Shown: positions 7,929 through 16,305 of the stretch, piece by piece
Position numbering within the stretch: the first letter of the stretch is position 1
Layout of the letters: the number at the start of each line of letters is the position of its first letter
Assembly: GCA_947464275.1 (NCBI GenBank)
Contig: CANHVU010000004.1
Location: forward strand, 1 to 64,000
Origin: Bacteroidota bacterium
GTDB taxonomy: Bacteria > Bacteroidota > Bacteroidia > UKL13-3
Direction: 5' to 3'
DNA length: 64,000 nt
The notes under the pieces: generated by a model
The model's database searches: none
What the model was told of the DNA's origin: nothing
Seen by the model: only the letters and a program-made list of their open reading frames with translations
Translations under genes and position numbers: made by a program

Positions 7929-10117
7929 ATTGCTTTAAATTTAACACCATTAATGGTTGATTCAAATTGTTGTATTTTAGCATCTAACAAGGTAATTGTA
8001 CCTGTTAAATGTTTATTAAGCATAAAGGCAGATTTTAAATTAATATTGCTTTGTAAAACAATATTTCTCGTATACATGTAGTCATCAATTGAAAAATATG
8101 TTAACCTGTATTCTGCTTTAAGTATATTTTTAAAAGGTAAAATAAAATCATTCGCAAGCCTATTCATTGGTTTAAAAACATCATATATTGGCAATGAATC
8201 ACTTATAACCATATCCTGATAATAACTAAACAATATTTTATGAGCATTGATATAAAAACTATATAGTAAGCTATTTTTATTCCCTTCAAATGAAGTGAAA
8301 TAAAATTGATGACTATCCATACAAAACCAAGCCGTTGATTTAGTATTGTAACAGTATATATAAGAGTAATTATTAATATCGGTAAATACTTCCCATTTTA
8401 CTAACTCTGATTTTCCGCTTTCGAACTTTAAATCCCAATTCAATTTTTTACCTGGTATTAAGTAAAAGGCACTTTTCAGTAGTGAATTAATTGTGGCATT
8501 AGCTACAATATCGTTCTCTTTCGGAATTCCATTACTGTAATAAACGTATTTATTACTCTCCTTTACTATATAATTACTAAGAGGATATTTTATAGTAGTT
8601 GCGGCTAAAACTGCTGTACTCTGTAGCTGAAAATGAACATGAGGCTCAGGAGAACGACCCGAACTCCCGTTGCTAGCTAAAACCTGACCTTTATAAACAT
8701 AATCGTTTACAGCCACTTTGAAACTTTCCTTTTTAATATGGCTAATTTTACTGTACAGAAATTCTGCATGTTTAATAATGATAGTGTTACCCCAATTTTG
8801 TTGTAAATTAACATCACCTATTAAATTATCATCAATACCATCAATAATATCAACTACATAGCCATCTGCAGGAGCCAAAACTGGTAATGAGTAACAATAA
8901 TAATCTTCTAAATTTGTTCCAGGTAACCTAAAGGTTTTTAATTCATCATCCTTTATAACAAAATCCCAAGCATATTGATATTCTTTTTTATGGGTAATAT
9001 TTCCATTTTGTCCTTGCGAAATAAACCATTCTCCATAAAATGGTAAGCCTATTTTTAAATATACCTCATCGTTAAACCTTGCTTTTTCATTTAGGTATCT
9101 GTACAAATTTTTTTCTGGAGAAAATAATTGAACTTGAGTTAATTTAAGTTTATCAGCCTTTACTCTATTGTATAAAAAATAAAGAACCATAATAACCATT
9201 AAATTAAAAGGTAATGACAAAACAGGCAATCCAAAAGAACCTAAAATAGTAGCTGAAGCTGCAATAATCATTGAAATTATGGGTGCAGCAACGATTACCA
9301 ATAAAAATGAATATGAATTTGATAACAAAAAATACCCACCAATGGCGATGGCAGCCAAAATAAAATTGAAACCTATGTAGGTATAGTTAATTAGGCCAAT
9401 ATTACCTTGAAGTAAAATAAAAAAATAGTATCCACTCAAAAAACCTACTACAGAAAGCATAAATGCAATTCGGGAGAAAATTAATAAGCCAATTACAATT
9501 AAAACACCTGCAACAATATTATATTGAAAAATAATTGCCCCTAATGATTTTAAATAAACATCAATGATTTGAGGTAATTCAATATTATCGTAGAAGTGAT
9601 ATGCATTCACCATATCGCTCCCTCCTAGTTTCATTAGGTCATTATAAATAAAAATACTGCTATCGCTGTCTATTAATGATGTAAAATGTGGAGTAGCCAA
9701 AATTATTAACCAAACAGTAAACAGAAATGGCAAACTTAAAAATGGTAATTTTTTATTAGCTTGAAGTCCAGCAATAACAATGGTTAATACGAAACATAAA
9801 AAACTAGCGAATGCTGAAAATAGTAACAATTGCCAACTTGGTGCATAAGTATAACCTATAAACAAACCAACCAATAAACTATTGAAACCATAATAACCTT
9901 TTTGAATATAATGATGATTATAATTTAAAATATTGGCAAAAAAATTAGTTAAGACAACTGATAACAAGCCAAACAAACCAACATAAATATTAATAAATGA
10001 GGCCAAGATAACCAATGAGGCAAGCCAATAACTATCAGCTAAAAATAGTTGAGAGTAACTGTTTACTAATCCTTGGGTATGTAAATTAAAATAATATGAT
10101 AGCTTGGCTTTATTCAA
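7913..10117 (-). CDS. Urea transporter fused to M23 peptidase
   Basis: This 734-residue fusion has an N-terminal membrane part (about 25-320) that resembles the bacterial urea-transporter family. It has about ten hydrophobic segments and the paired signature LPFLSLPF (124-131) and LPVLSLPF (297-304) of the family's internal repeat. Residues 350-500 form an M23 (LytM-type) zinc endopeptidase domain: candidate ligands His376 and Asp385, His460 in KISHI, and PHVHF (His493, His495). The last 230 residues are unassigned. In M23 the first motif is normally HxxxD; here the spacing is wider. The gene starts with TTG at 10117, since a stop lies two codons upstream. It leads a three-gene unit with the barrel and TPR genes. 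Confidence 0.85.
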   Translation of the reverse strand: MNKAKLSYYFNLHTQGLVNSYSQLFLADSYWLASLVILASFINIYVGLFGLLSVVLTNFFANILNYNHHYIQKGYYGFNSLLVGLFIGYTYAPSWQLLLFSAFASFLCFVLTIVIAGLQANKKLPFLSLPFLFTVWLIILATPHFTSLIDSDSSIFIYNDLMKLGGSDMVNAYHFYDNIELPQIIDVYLKSLGAIIFQYNIVAGVLIVIGLLIFSRIAFMLSVVGFLSGYYFFILLQGNIGLINYTYIGFNFILAAIAIGGYFLLSNSYSFLLVIVAAPIISMIIAASATILGSFGLPVLSLPFNLMVIMVLYFLYNRVKADKLKLTQVQLFSPEKNLYRYLNEKARFNDEVYLKIGLPFYGEWFISQGQNGNITHKKEYQYAWDFVIKDDELKTFRLPGTNLEDYYCYSLPVLAPADGYVVDIIDGIDDNLIGDVNLQQNWGNTIIIKHAEFLYSKISHIKKESFKVAVNDYVYKGQVLASNGSSGRSPEPHVHFQLQSTAVLAATTIKYPLSNYIVKESNKYVYYSNGIPKENDIVANATINSLLKSAFYLIPGKKLNWDLKFESGKSELVKWEVFTDINNYSYIYCYNTKSTAWFCMDSHQFYFTSFEGNKNSLLYSFYINAHKILFSYYQDMVISDSLPIYDVFKPMNRLANDFILPFKNILKAEYRLTYFSIDDYMYTRNIVLQSNINLKSAFMLNKHLTGTITLLDAKIQQFESTINGVKFKAICEVL

Positions 10118-10195
10118 CTTTTAGTTTGACGATTAAAATAAAAAACACATTCGGTTAGTATTAACATTTCACCATTAATAGAAACAGTCTTTCAT

Positions 10196-10236
10196 AAAAA
10201 AGATGTCGAACTTAATAAAAAAGTTCAACATCTTTT
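10196..10236 (-). terminator. Terminator of the PLP-decarboxylase operon
   Basis: The stem AAAAGATGTCGAACTT pairs with AAGTTCAACATCTTTT with one mismatch and lies 22 bases beyond the stop of the decarboxylase gene on the minus strand. It also separates that operon from the urea-transporter operon. Confidence 0.8.
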
Positions 10237-10257
10237 GTGATTTATTACCTATAAAAA

Positions 10258-11616
10258 TTACAACTTAAATTCACTTAAATAGCTAGGTGTAACTTCTAAA
10301 CTATTCATGTATTCTAATGTTTCTTTTTTTCTAATTAAATGTGGCTTACCTTCCATATCAATAATCACTACATTTGGTCTCATTGAAATAAACTGCATCC
10401 ACTGAGTCATGTTATATGCACCAACAGTATGTACAACCACATTATCACCTTTTTTCATTGGTGGTAAAGTTACATTTTCTCTAATAACATCAATATTCAT
10501 GCACAAAGGACCATAAATAACAGAATCTTCGGTGTAATGACTAAACTCTTGAGCTGGAGATATTTTATGTTCGTACCAAAATGAGGTAAATAATAAATTT
10601 ACACCAAAGTCCATTATGGTAGCTTTACGTCCATCACTTAGGCGTTTATTAGCTAAAACAGTTCCTAATAAATAACCTGCATCATCAACCAACGATCGAC
10701 CACTTTCTAATATTAATAATGGCAATTCATCTTTACTATAATCAGAATTTAATAATGCTGAACAAATTGCTTCTGCATAATCATCAAAAGTAGGAACAGT
10801 ATCAGCACCCATTAGATATGATCCTTTTAAAGTATTGCGAGATGCAAATCCTCCTCCCATATCAATGTAAGAAATATTTTTTCCAAACTTGGCTTTAATA
10901 TGAAAAGCTAAGTCAGAAAGTTTGGTAGCAGCCACAGCATAAGCACTTGGTGTTAACATAAAAGTACCAATATGTGAATGCAAACCTATTAAATCCATTT
11001 TATCAGTTAAAATAATTTTATTAATGGCATCCCATGCTTGTCCACTTTCATAATTAAATCCAAACCTATCCCACATCGGATAAACACCAGTATCCATGTT
11101 AACCCTAATAGCAACTTTTGGTCGTTTTTTTAATTCTTCAGTTAATTCTATTATTCTATAAAGTTCATCAAGATGGTCAATGTGAATCATTGATTCATTA
11201 TTAATGGCTAGGATTAAATCTTCATCTGTTTTATCAGGACCATTGAATATAATTTTATTTCCAGGAACTCCGTTCAATAATGCTTTATTATACTCAAATC
11301 CAGAAACAACTTCCGACCAACTTCCTTCTTGATGAAACACATTACAAATTGCATTATTATAATGAGTTTTGTAACTCCAAGCAAATTGCACTTTAGGGTA
11401 ACGCGTTGTAAAAGCACGAACCGCATCCTTGTATGTTTTGCGAATTGTTTGCTCACTCATAACAAACAATGGAGAACCAAATTCGGCTATTAAATCTTTA
11501 ACTTTAGCTCCATCAATATTTGTAAATGGAGTATATTCTGTACGAGTACCGTACTTGTTCATTACGCCAGTATTTAACTTTTTAATTACTGGTCTTTCAT
11601 ATCTAATTTTTTCCAT
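10258..11616 (-). CDS. PLP-dependent decarboxylase, fold-type III (DAP/ornithine decarboxylase-like)
   Basis: This is a 452-residue fold-type III enzyme (alanine racemase barrel plus C-terminal sheet). The PLP lysine lies in AWSYKTHYN; the histidine motif HSHIGTF, the glycine-rich phosphate site DMGGGFASR, ESGRSLVDD and the active-site Cys in GPLCMNID follow in order. It should decarboxylate an amino acid or an amino-acid conjugate. A regular lysA lies at 42409, so this is not the main diaminopimelate decarboxylase. I chose the ATG at 11616; an earlier in-frame codon at 11682 would translate repeat DNA. It is last in an operon after the PqqD-like and ATP-grasp genes. Substrate unknown. Confidence 0.88.
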   Translation of the reverse strand: MEKIRYERPVIKKLNTGVMNKYGTRTEYTPFTNIDGAKVKDLIAEFGSPLFVMSEQTIRKTYKDAVRAFTTRYPKVQFAWSYKTHYNNAICNVFHQEGSWSEVVSGFEYNKALLNGVPGNKIIFNGPDKTDEDLILAINNESMIHIDHLDELYRIIELTEELKKRPKVAIRVNMDTGVYPMWDRFGFNYESGQAWDAINKIILTDKMDLIGLHSHIGTFMLTPSAYAVAATKLSDLAFHIKAKFGKNISYIDMGGGFASRNTLKGSYLMGADTVPTFDDYAEAICSALLNSDYSKDELPLLILESGRSLVDDAGYLLGTVLANKRLSDGRKATIMDFGVNLLFTSFWYEHKISPAQEFSHYTEDSVIYGPLCMNIDVIRENVTLPPMKKGDNVVVHTVGAYNMTQWMQFISMRPNVVIIDMEGKPHLIRKKETLEYMNSLEVTPSYLSEFKL

Positions 11617-11634
11617 TGGATTTATATTTTTTAG

Positions 11635-11763
11635 GCCTCTGGCGGCTAGCCTCTGGCAATTTTTGTTTAATTTTTTTTGCAACTAGCTGATGGCAGCTGA
11701 CTATTTTGATTCATAACAATAACATTTTTTCGCTAGGGGCTAACAGCTAGTGGCTAACAGCTA
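11635..11763. repeat. Seven-base-period repeat region
   Basis: The 150-base spacer between the ATP-grasp and decarboxylase genes holds GCCTCTGGC twice, 14 bases apart (11635-11643, 11649-11657), and GGCTAACAGCTA twice, 14 bases apart (11738-11749, 11752-11763). Between them are looser AGCTGA and GGCAGCTGA units. A 14-base step is two 7-base units, the same period as the arrays at 21469 and 33970. Confidence 0.75.
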
Positions 11764-11766
11764 TTT

Positions 11767-12813
11767 TTAAAGTTCCCCTATTGTTGAAATTTGCTCAAAT
11801 TCTTTTAGGTCAACAATCATATCATATGAATACCTAATGAACATTTTACCTATTTCGTAATCTCCAAAAGGTTCAACAGATTTACCTAAAGCTAATTTAA
11901 CCAATGCCTCGGGCTGATTATGGCCACAACCGGCAGCTAAATATACCCATGCTGGAAAACGTGGATTTATTTCAAGTAAATAGTATTTGTTTTCAGCAGT
12001 TTTAATAAACTCTAGCTCCATTCCACCTCTCCACTTTGATGAAGAAATTACATTTTTAGCAATATTTACCAATTCATCATCATCTAATGAAATACCTGCC
12101 CAAGCCTTGCCTTTATCTGTAATAAACAATTTACGCATAGGTACTGCACTAATTGCATTTCCTTTTCCATCGCCCAGTGCAGTAACATTTACTTCACTTC
12201 CAAATACATACTCTTGAATAATAATAGGTAAACCCCATTTAGCGCTCAATTTATTAAAATAATTAGCTACTTGTTCAGGATTGTATGCAATATAAGCCTC
12301 ATAAAACTTTCCCTTAACCACCATTGGGTATGAAAATTCAGTGGCAATGGCACTTATTTCATTGGTACTAAACATCATTTTACTGTAAGGAACACTTACT
12401 CCATGTTTTTGTCCAAATTCATATAAATTGGCTTTATGTCTTTCGTCAAACTGTTCTTGAGTTGGTAAAAACATGCTAATCCCTAGTTCTGTTTTTAACC
12501 TTTGCTCAAGTTTCATAAAATTAGCTAATTCAGCATCAAAATTAGGTATTACCACATCTACATTTTCTTGGTTATTGATATAACTTAATCGTTCCATCAA
12601 TGAATCAACTCCTGCACTTGGTAATGGTATTTGATATGACTTATTAACTAAATCGTGCATGTATAAACCTGGTTCAAGGGTTTCGTAACTTAGCCCAATT
12701 ATATTTACATCAAAATCTTTACTTTCTTTTAAAGCACGAATTACGGGTATTCCTGGTCCAGGACTATCAATATTATTAAGTCCAGATACTGCGACTGTTA
12801 TTTTAGGTTTCAT
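11767..12813 (-). CDS. ATP-grasp ligase
   Basis: This 348-residue protein has an N-terminal Rossmann-like domain (ITVAVSGLNNIDSPGPGIPV), a central ATP-grasp domain and the magnesium/ATP site MELEFIK...YYLLEINPRFPAW. The lysine motif YPMVVKGKF is also present. ATP-grasp enzymes join a carboxylate to an amine or thiol through an acyl-phosphate. The overall layout is like CarB or D-Ala-D-Ala ligase relatives, without a biotin or carbamoyl domain. The gene lies 19 bases downstream of the PqqD-like gene and upstream of the decarboxylase. Its neighbours suggest that it attaches an amino acid to a peptide or carrier; that part is inference. Confidence 0.88.
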   Translation of the reverse strand: MKPKITVAVSGLNNIDSPGPGIPVIRALKESKDFDVNIIGLSYETLEPGLYMHDLVNKSYQIPLPSAGVDSLMERLSYINNQENVDVVIPNFDAELANFMKLEQRLKTELGISMFLPTQEQFDERHKANLYEFGQKHGVSVPYSKMMFSTNEISAIATEFSYPMVVKGKFYEAYIAYNPEQVANYFNKLSAKWGLPIIIQEYVFGSEVNVTALGDGKGNAISAVPMRKLFITDKGKAWAGISLDDDELVNIAKNVISSSKWRGGMELEFIKTAENKYYLLEINPRFPAWVYLAAGCGHNQPEALVKLALGKSVEPFGDYEIGKMFIRYSYDMIVDLKEFEQISTIGEL

Positions 12814-12832
12814 AGTATTTTATAATTTATTA

Positions 12833-13081
12833 CTATTCCCCCTCGTCACCCACTTGATTATTTTGAAGCATCATTACAAAATCGTAATAATCTTTTTCAA
12901 AAGTAGATTCATCAGCATTGTATTTACTTAAAATAGCTTTTCTGATATCATCTTTACCCTTTTCGTCCTTTAGCATTCTTATTATTTCTAATCCAATTGG
13001 ATTAGTGCTAAACGAATCACCTGTAGTTGGATTGAATATAAATCCAGATTCGCTAATGGCTACATTTTTTTTTATTTTCAT
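12833..13081 (-). CDS. PqqD-like small protein (RiPP recognition element fold)
   Basis: This 82-residue protein looks like the PqqD family. It begins KIKKNVAISESGFIFNP, continues TGDSFSTNPIGLEIIRML and ends in helices (DESTFEKDYYDFVMML). PqqD folds bind leader peptides of ribosomally made natural products and present them to modifying enzymes. It leads an operon with an ATP-grasp ligase and a PLP decarboxylase. No radical-SAM enzyme and no obvious precursor peptide are near. The acidic tail ends in GDEGE, so a terminal Gly-Glu is free for modification, as in LysW-type amino-group carriers. The family call is by pattern only. Confidence 0.8.
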   Translation of the reverse strand: MKIKKNVAISESGFIFNPTTGDSFSTNPIGLEIIRMLKDEKGKDDIRKAILSKYNADESTFEKDYYDFVMMLQNNQVGDEGE

Positions 13082-13208
13082 GAGCGTATTATTTATAATT
13101 AACTTTTGCTAATTTGTAATACAAATAAAATCTTCTCTCTAAAAATAAATGTTATAATTTTGTATAATTAAGTTATAAAATTATGAAAAAGTATAAGTTT
13201 CCTCTATT

Positions 13209-15305
13209 TTAATTTTTAATACACTTAAACGTTTGAACGTTTGAACCTGATTCAATTTGGAGAATATATATGCCATTTGACAGTTTTTGTACCTCAGGAA
13301 TTTCAATTAGGTTATCGCCTATAATTAGGTTGGCTTCATAATTTATTACTTTGGAGCCCCAATTATTTAATAACGTAATATTGGCACTAGAACCTGTTTC
13401 TGAAAATATGTTAATGTTTAAAAAATTAGTAAATGGATTTGGACTTACCACTACTTTTTCACTTGTAATTTTAGCAACTTTCTCAACTCTACTATAACTG
13501 AAATTACCATCAAAATCAATTTGTTTGATTCTATAGTATAAAATATTATTTGAATTCATTGAACCAATTTCATCAGTAATGTTATATGATTTGATACTGT
13601 TACTATTACCCGCACCCTTAACTTCACTAATTTTTATCCAATTATTGCCATCGTAACTTTTTTCTACTTCAAATTTATTGTTATTAATTTCACTTGCAGT
13701 TTTCCAATTTATTAGCACATTGGCAGGATTTATAAATTTGGCATTTAACGATAACCATTTTACAGGTAATGAAACTATACCACTATTAAAATAAGTTGTT
13801 GTATTGTAATTAGATATGTTTGAAACTCCATTGTACTCCACTATTGCAAAGTAATAACTGGTTGTATTATTTAAACCTGTAACATCACAAGAGCTGCCAG
13901 TTCCATTATATACTACAAAACAATTATTTCCAAGATTAGAACCACTTCCAAAAACTGAATTGGCAGTATAAGCCACAGTATCAATAGGTAAAGAATTAAC
14001 TGCACTTCCAGCTTTACAAATAACTAATCTTCTTACACCATTACCCGTTTTCCAACTTAAGTTTACTGTATTTGTTCCATTATTTGTATATGAAAAATCA
14101 GTTGATGCGATAGTAGGCTCATTGTGAATTGCACCGCCCCATATACGTTGAGCATATTGAGGACTGTCAATAAATGGATTTCTGTTTCCTTGAATTGCAG
14201 CTATAGCATTGTTTCTCTTTATTTCTTTATCACTAACAGGATCAAGATTATGCCAACTTAATAGTAAGCTTAACTGCCAAGGTTTAAAAACAGGATAGTT
14301 ATTCCCAGCCAATATATCTGTCGCGCCTGCATTTGAGGTCCAAGAAGCAATCAAGTTTTCATACCTAGTAGCCATAAAAAAATAACCTCTTGCTAAGTCA
14401 CCTTTATACTCATCAATTGGCTCAAAAACAACTCCAGTATAGCCAAAATTGTTGGTACTAGTACCTAATTTTCCGCCATAAAGGCTAGTATAAGTTGCAT
14501 TTGTTACATACCCATAGGGGTAGTTATTTCTCATGCCATTTACTTTTCCATCAGAAGCAAATACATGGTTTAATTCTGTTACCATAGGACTTGCTGAATT
14601 AAACCAACTTTGAGGAAATGAATGTTCTCGATTATAACAATTACCTTCTACAGAATATGTACCACATTGATTACTCACCAATGTATATTCATAAGGAGAT
14701 GCTTGGTCAAGTCTTGTACTGTATATGTCCCAAACTTTTCCATTTGGCTGAACATCGGTAGTAGCGTATGCATTCCAAACACCAGGAGTATAACTAACTG
14801 ATGTAGCTCCAACAGAAATTTTATTATAAAGAGCCGTTTTTAAAGCAGCTCCCCTAACATTTCCAATGGTATTAAAATAAGTATTTACTCCTGTAGGAAT
14901 TGTTGTTGCAATGCATGTTCCGCTAACTGAAACACTAACTGAAGCAGAACCAATACTGCTATTTAATATTGCATTTGAAGTACTTGGATAACTTGCTACC
15001 AATGTGGGACTAAAGCGAACAAATATTTTTGTATTAGCGATTGTGCCGGCCAATGGTGTCAGTGTTATTTTATTGCCATACCCATAATTATAATTTAATG
15101 AAACCTCAAAGGCGGCTGAAGATGAGATAACTATTGGTGCTGTTAATGAAGTTCCAGAAACCGAATAATTTAAACTTGATGAACTATTATATGGATATAC
15201 ATTTCCAAATGAAGGAATTGATGTAATGTTGGTTATTATAGAACCAGCTTTTGTAAATTTACTAAATACAACTAAAAAAATGACTAAGAATGTTTTTGCG
15301 CTCAC
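13209..15305 (-). CDS. Secreted endonuclease I with T9SS sorting tail
   Basis: From the GTG at 15305 the product is 698 residues with a clean signal peptide (SAKTFLVIFLVVFSKFTKA). A Bacteroidota beta-sandwich domain follows (about 20-135). Then comes an endonuclease I (EndA/NucM) domain with CYNREHSFPQSWF, ELNHVFASDG and LARGYFFMATRYEN. A fibronectin-like part follows. The C-terminal T9SS type-A sorting domain has SPNPFTNFLNI and ends GIYILQIESG...FKCIKN. It should be exported and digest extracellular DNA. An in-frame TTG at 15338 is possible, but that region holds a near-perfect promoter, so I prefer the later start. A terminator lies upstream at 15372. Confidence 0.93.
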   Translation of the reverse strand: MSAKTFLVIFLVVFSKFTKAGSIITNITSIPSFGNVYPYNSSSSLNYSVSGTSLTAPIVISSSAAFEVSLNYNYGYGNKITLTPLAGTIANTKIFVRFSPTLVASYPSTSNAILNSSIGSASVSVSVSGTCIATTIPTGVNTYFNTIGNVRGAALKTALYNKISVGATSVSYTPGVWNAYATTDVQPNGKVWDIYSTRLDQASPYEYTLVSNQCGTYSVEGNCYNREHSFPQSWFNSASPMVTELNHVFASDGKVNGMRNNYPYGYVTNATYTSLYGGKLGTSTNNFGYTGVVFEPIDEYKGDLARGYFFMATRYENLIASWTSNAGATDILAGNNYPVFKPWQLSLLLSWHNLDPVSDKEIKRNNAIAAIQGNRNPFIDSPQYAQRIWGGAIHNEPTIASTDFSYTNNGTNTVNLSWKTGNGVRRLVICKAGSAVNSLPIDTVAYTANSVFGSGSNLGNNCFVVYNGTGSSCDVTGLNNTTSYYFAIVEYNGVSNISNYNTTTYFNSGIVSLPVKWLSLNAKFINPANVLINWKTASEINNNKFEVEKSYDGNNWIKISEVKGAGNSNSIKSYNITDEIGSMNSNNILYYRIKQIDFDGNFSYSRVEKVAKITSEKVVVSPNPFTNFLNINIFSETGSSANITLLNNWGSKVINYEANLIIGDNLIEIPEVQKLSNGIYILQIESGSNVQTFKCIKN

Positions 15306-15309
15306 TCTG

Positions 15310-15338
15310 CAAATATATTGAAAATACGTAGTTGACAA
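15310..15338 (-). promoter_or_regulatory. Promoter of the endonuclease gene
   Basis: On the minus strand TTG (15338-15336), an 18-base spacer and TATATTTG (15317-15310) match the Bacteroidota consensus exactly. The GTG start at 15305 follows within a few bases, so the transcript would have almost no leader. Confidence 0.5.
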
Positions 15339-15371
15339 TATTACATTATGATTAGTTTTTTCTTAAAAACT

Positions 15372-15408
15372 AAAAAGCCTAATTTGATTATTCAAATTAG
15401 GCTTTTTT
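15372..15408 (-). terminator. Terminator of the Cys/Lys-rich protein gene
   Basis: The stem AAAAAGCCTAATTTGA pairs with TCAAATTAGGCTTTTT. It lies 12 bases beyond the stop codon at 15420 on the minus strand. Confidence 0.87.
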
Positions 15409-15419
15409 ATAATATTTAA

Positions 15420-15734
15420 CTACTTAGTTTCTTCTACTTTTTCTTTAGCATCTTTTTTGTCTTTATCACAGCTTTTATCTTTTTTCTTATCTCCACAACA
15501 AGCTTTTTTCTCCTCTTTTTTATCACAACTTTTTGCTGATGATTTTTTGTCGGCACAACATGATTTTTTTTCTTTCTTGGTTTCAGCTTTAGCCGGTTTT
15601 TCATCTTCAGGATTTCCTGAAACAACTTCAGTTGGTGGAGTTGAAACCAAAACTTCTGATTTAGGACTTACATTTTGCGCTTTACTTGCAAAAGAAATTG
15701 CTGCAAATGCAGCTACTATTAAAAACTTTTTCAT
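15420..15734 (-). CDS. Secreted Cys/Lys-rich small protein, possibly metal-binding
   Basis: This 104-residue product has a Sec signal peptide (MKKFLIVAAFAAISFASKAQ). After a neutral linker the last 55 residues are a charged tail with four cysteine sites in a repeated context: SCCADKK, KSCDKK, ACCGDKK and SCDKD. Six cysteines lie among about 23 lysines. Paired cysteines in a soluble, unstructured, exported chain suggest binding of a soft metal such as copper or zinc, or disulfide cross-linking. I know of no characterised homologue. It is a single-gene unit with its own terminator. Confidence 0.85.
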   Translation of the reverse strand: MKKFLIVAAFAAISFASKAQNVSPKSEVLVSTPPTEVVSGNPEDEKPAKAETKKEKKSCCADKKSSAKSCDKKEEKKACCGDKKKDKSCDKDKKDAKEKVEETK

Positions 15735-15831
15735 TTTATTTTATTGATTAATTTATAATCAAATTTAATTATGTATTTTACAATTGCAATAAAAATTTAC
15801 AGAAACAATCTTAAAAATTACCTAAATTTTA

Positions 15832-16305
15832 CTATTGATGATGATAAGGTTCGCCTTTTATAATGGTAAAGCACCTGTACAATTGTTCAATAAAAATTAA
15901 TCTGATAAGTTGGTGAGAAAAAGTAAATGCAGATAATGACAACTTTGCATTAGCTCTATTATATATCGTTTCATCAAAACCAAAAGCACCGCCAATTATA
16001 AATACTAAACTACTTTGCTGAATGCTTAAATTTTCAATGTAATTGGCAAGTTGAATTGAATTATAAGTTTTACCATTTTCATCAAGTAAAATTACAAAGT
16101 CTGTTGATTTTAATTGTTTTAAAATTATTTCTGCCTCTGCCTTTTTAGTTTGAATAATATCTTTACTTTTAAGTTTAGTAGGTAATTCAAAAATTTTATT
16201 TTCAAATTTACAATAATGTGTCAGTCGTTTTGAAAACTCAACAAAACCCTCATTTACAAAACTAAAATGTGTTTTACCTAACTGTAATAGCGTTACTTTT
16301 ACCAT
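15832..16305 (-). CDS. rlmH: 23S rRNA (pseudouridine-1915-N3)-methyltransferase RlmH
   Basis: This 157-residue SPOUT methyltransferase methylates pseudouridine 1915 in helix 69 of 23S rRNA after the 70S ribosome forms. The SAM-binding knot is visible as VFIIGGAFGFDE, followed by LSLSAFTFSHQLIRLIFIEQLYR and the conserved tail IIKGEPYHH. The length is exactly that of the family. The start overlaps the M48 protease gene by seven bases, so the two are co-translated. Confidence 0.97.
   Translation of the reverse strand: MVKVTLLQLGKTHFSFVNEGFVEFSKRLTHYCKFENKIFELPTKLKSKDIIQTKKAEAEIILKQLKSTDFVILLDENGKTYNSIQLANYIENLSIQQSSLVFIIGGAFGFDETIYNRANAKLSLSAFTFSHQLIRLIFIEQLYRCFTIIKGEPYHHQ

Noticed and set aside
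11617-11682. Longer N-terminus of the PLP decarboxylase
   Set aside because: The extra 22 residues translate the repeat region, and the ATG at 11616 precedes the first family-like residues.
13183-13212. Tiny plus-strand frame MKKYKFPLF after a TAATTTTG box, near the PqqD-like operon
   Set aside because: It was considered as a precursor peptide. It has nine residues, lies on the other strand, overlaps the endonuclease stop and has no TTG box at the right distance.
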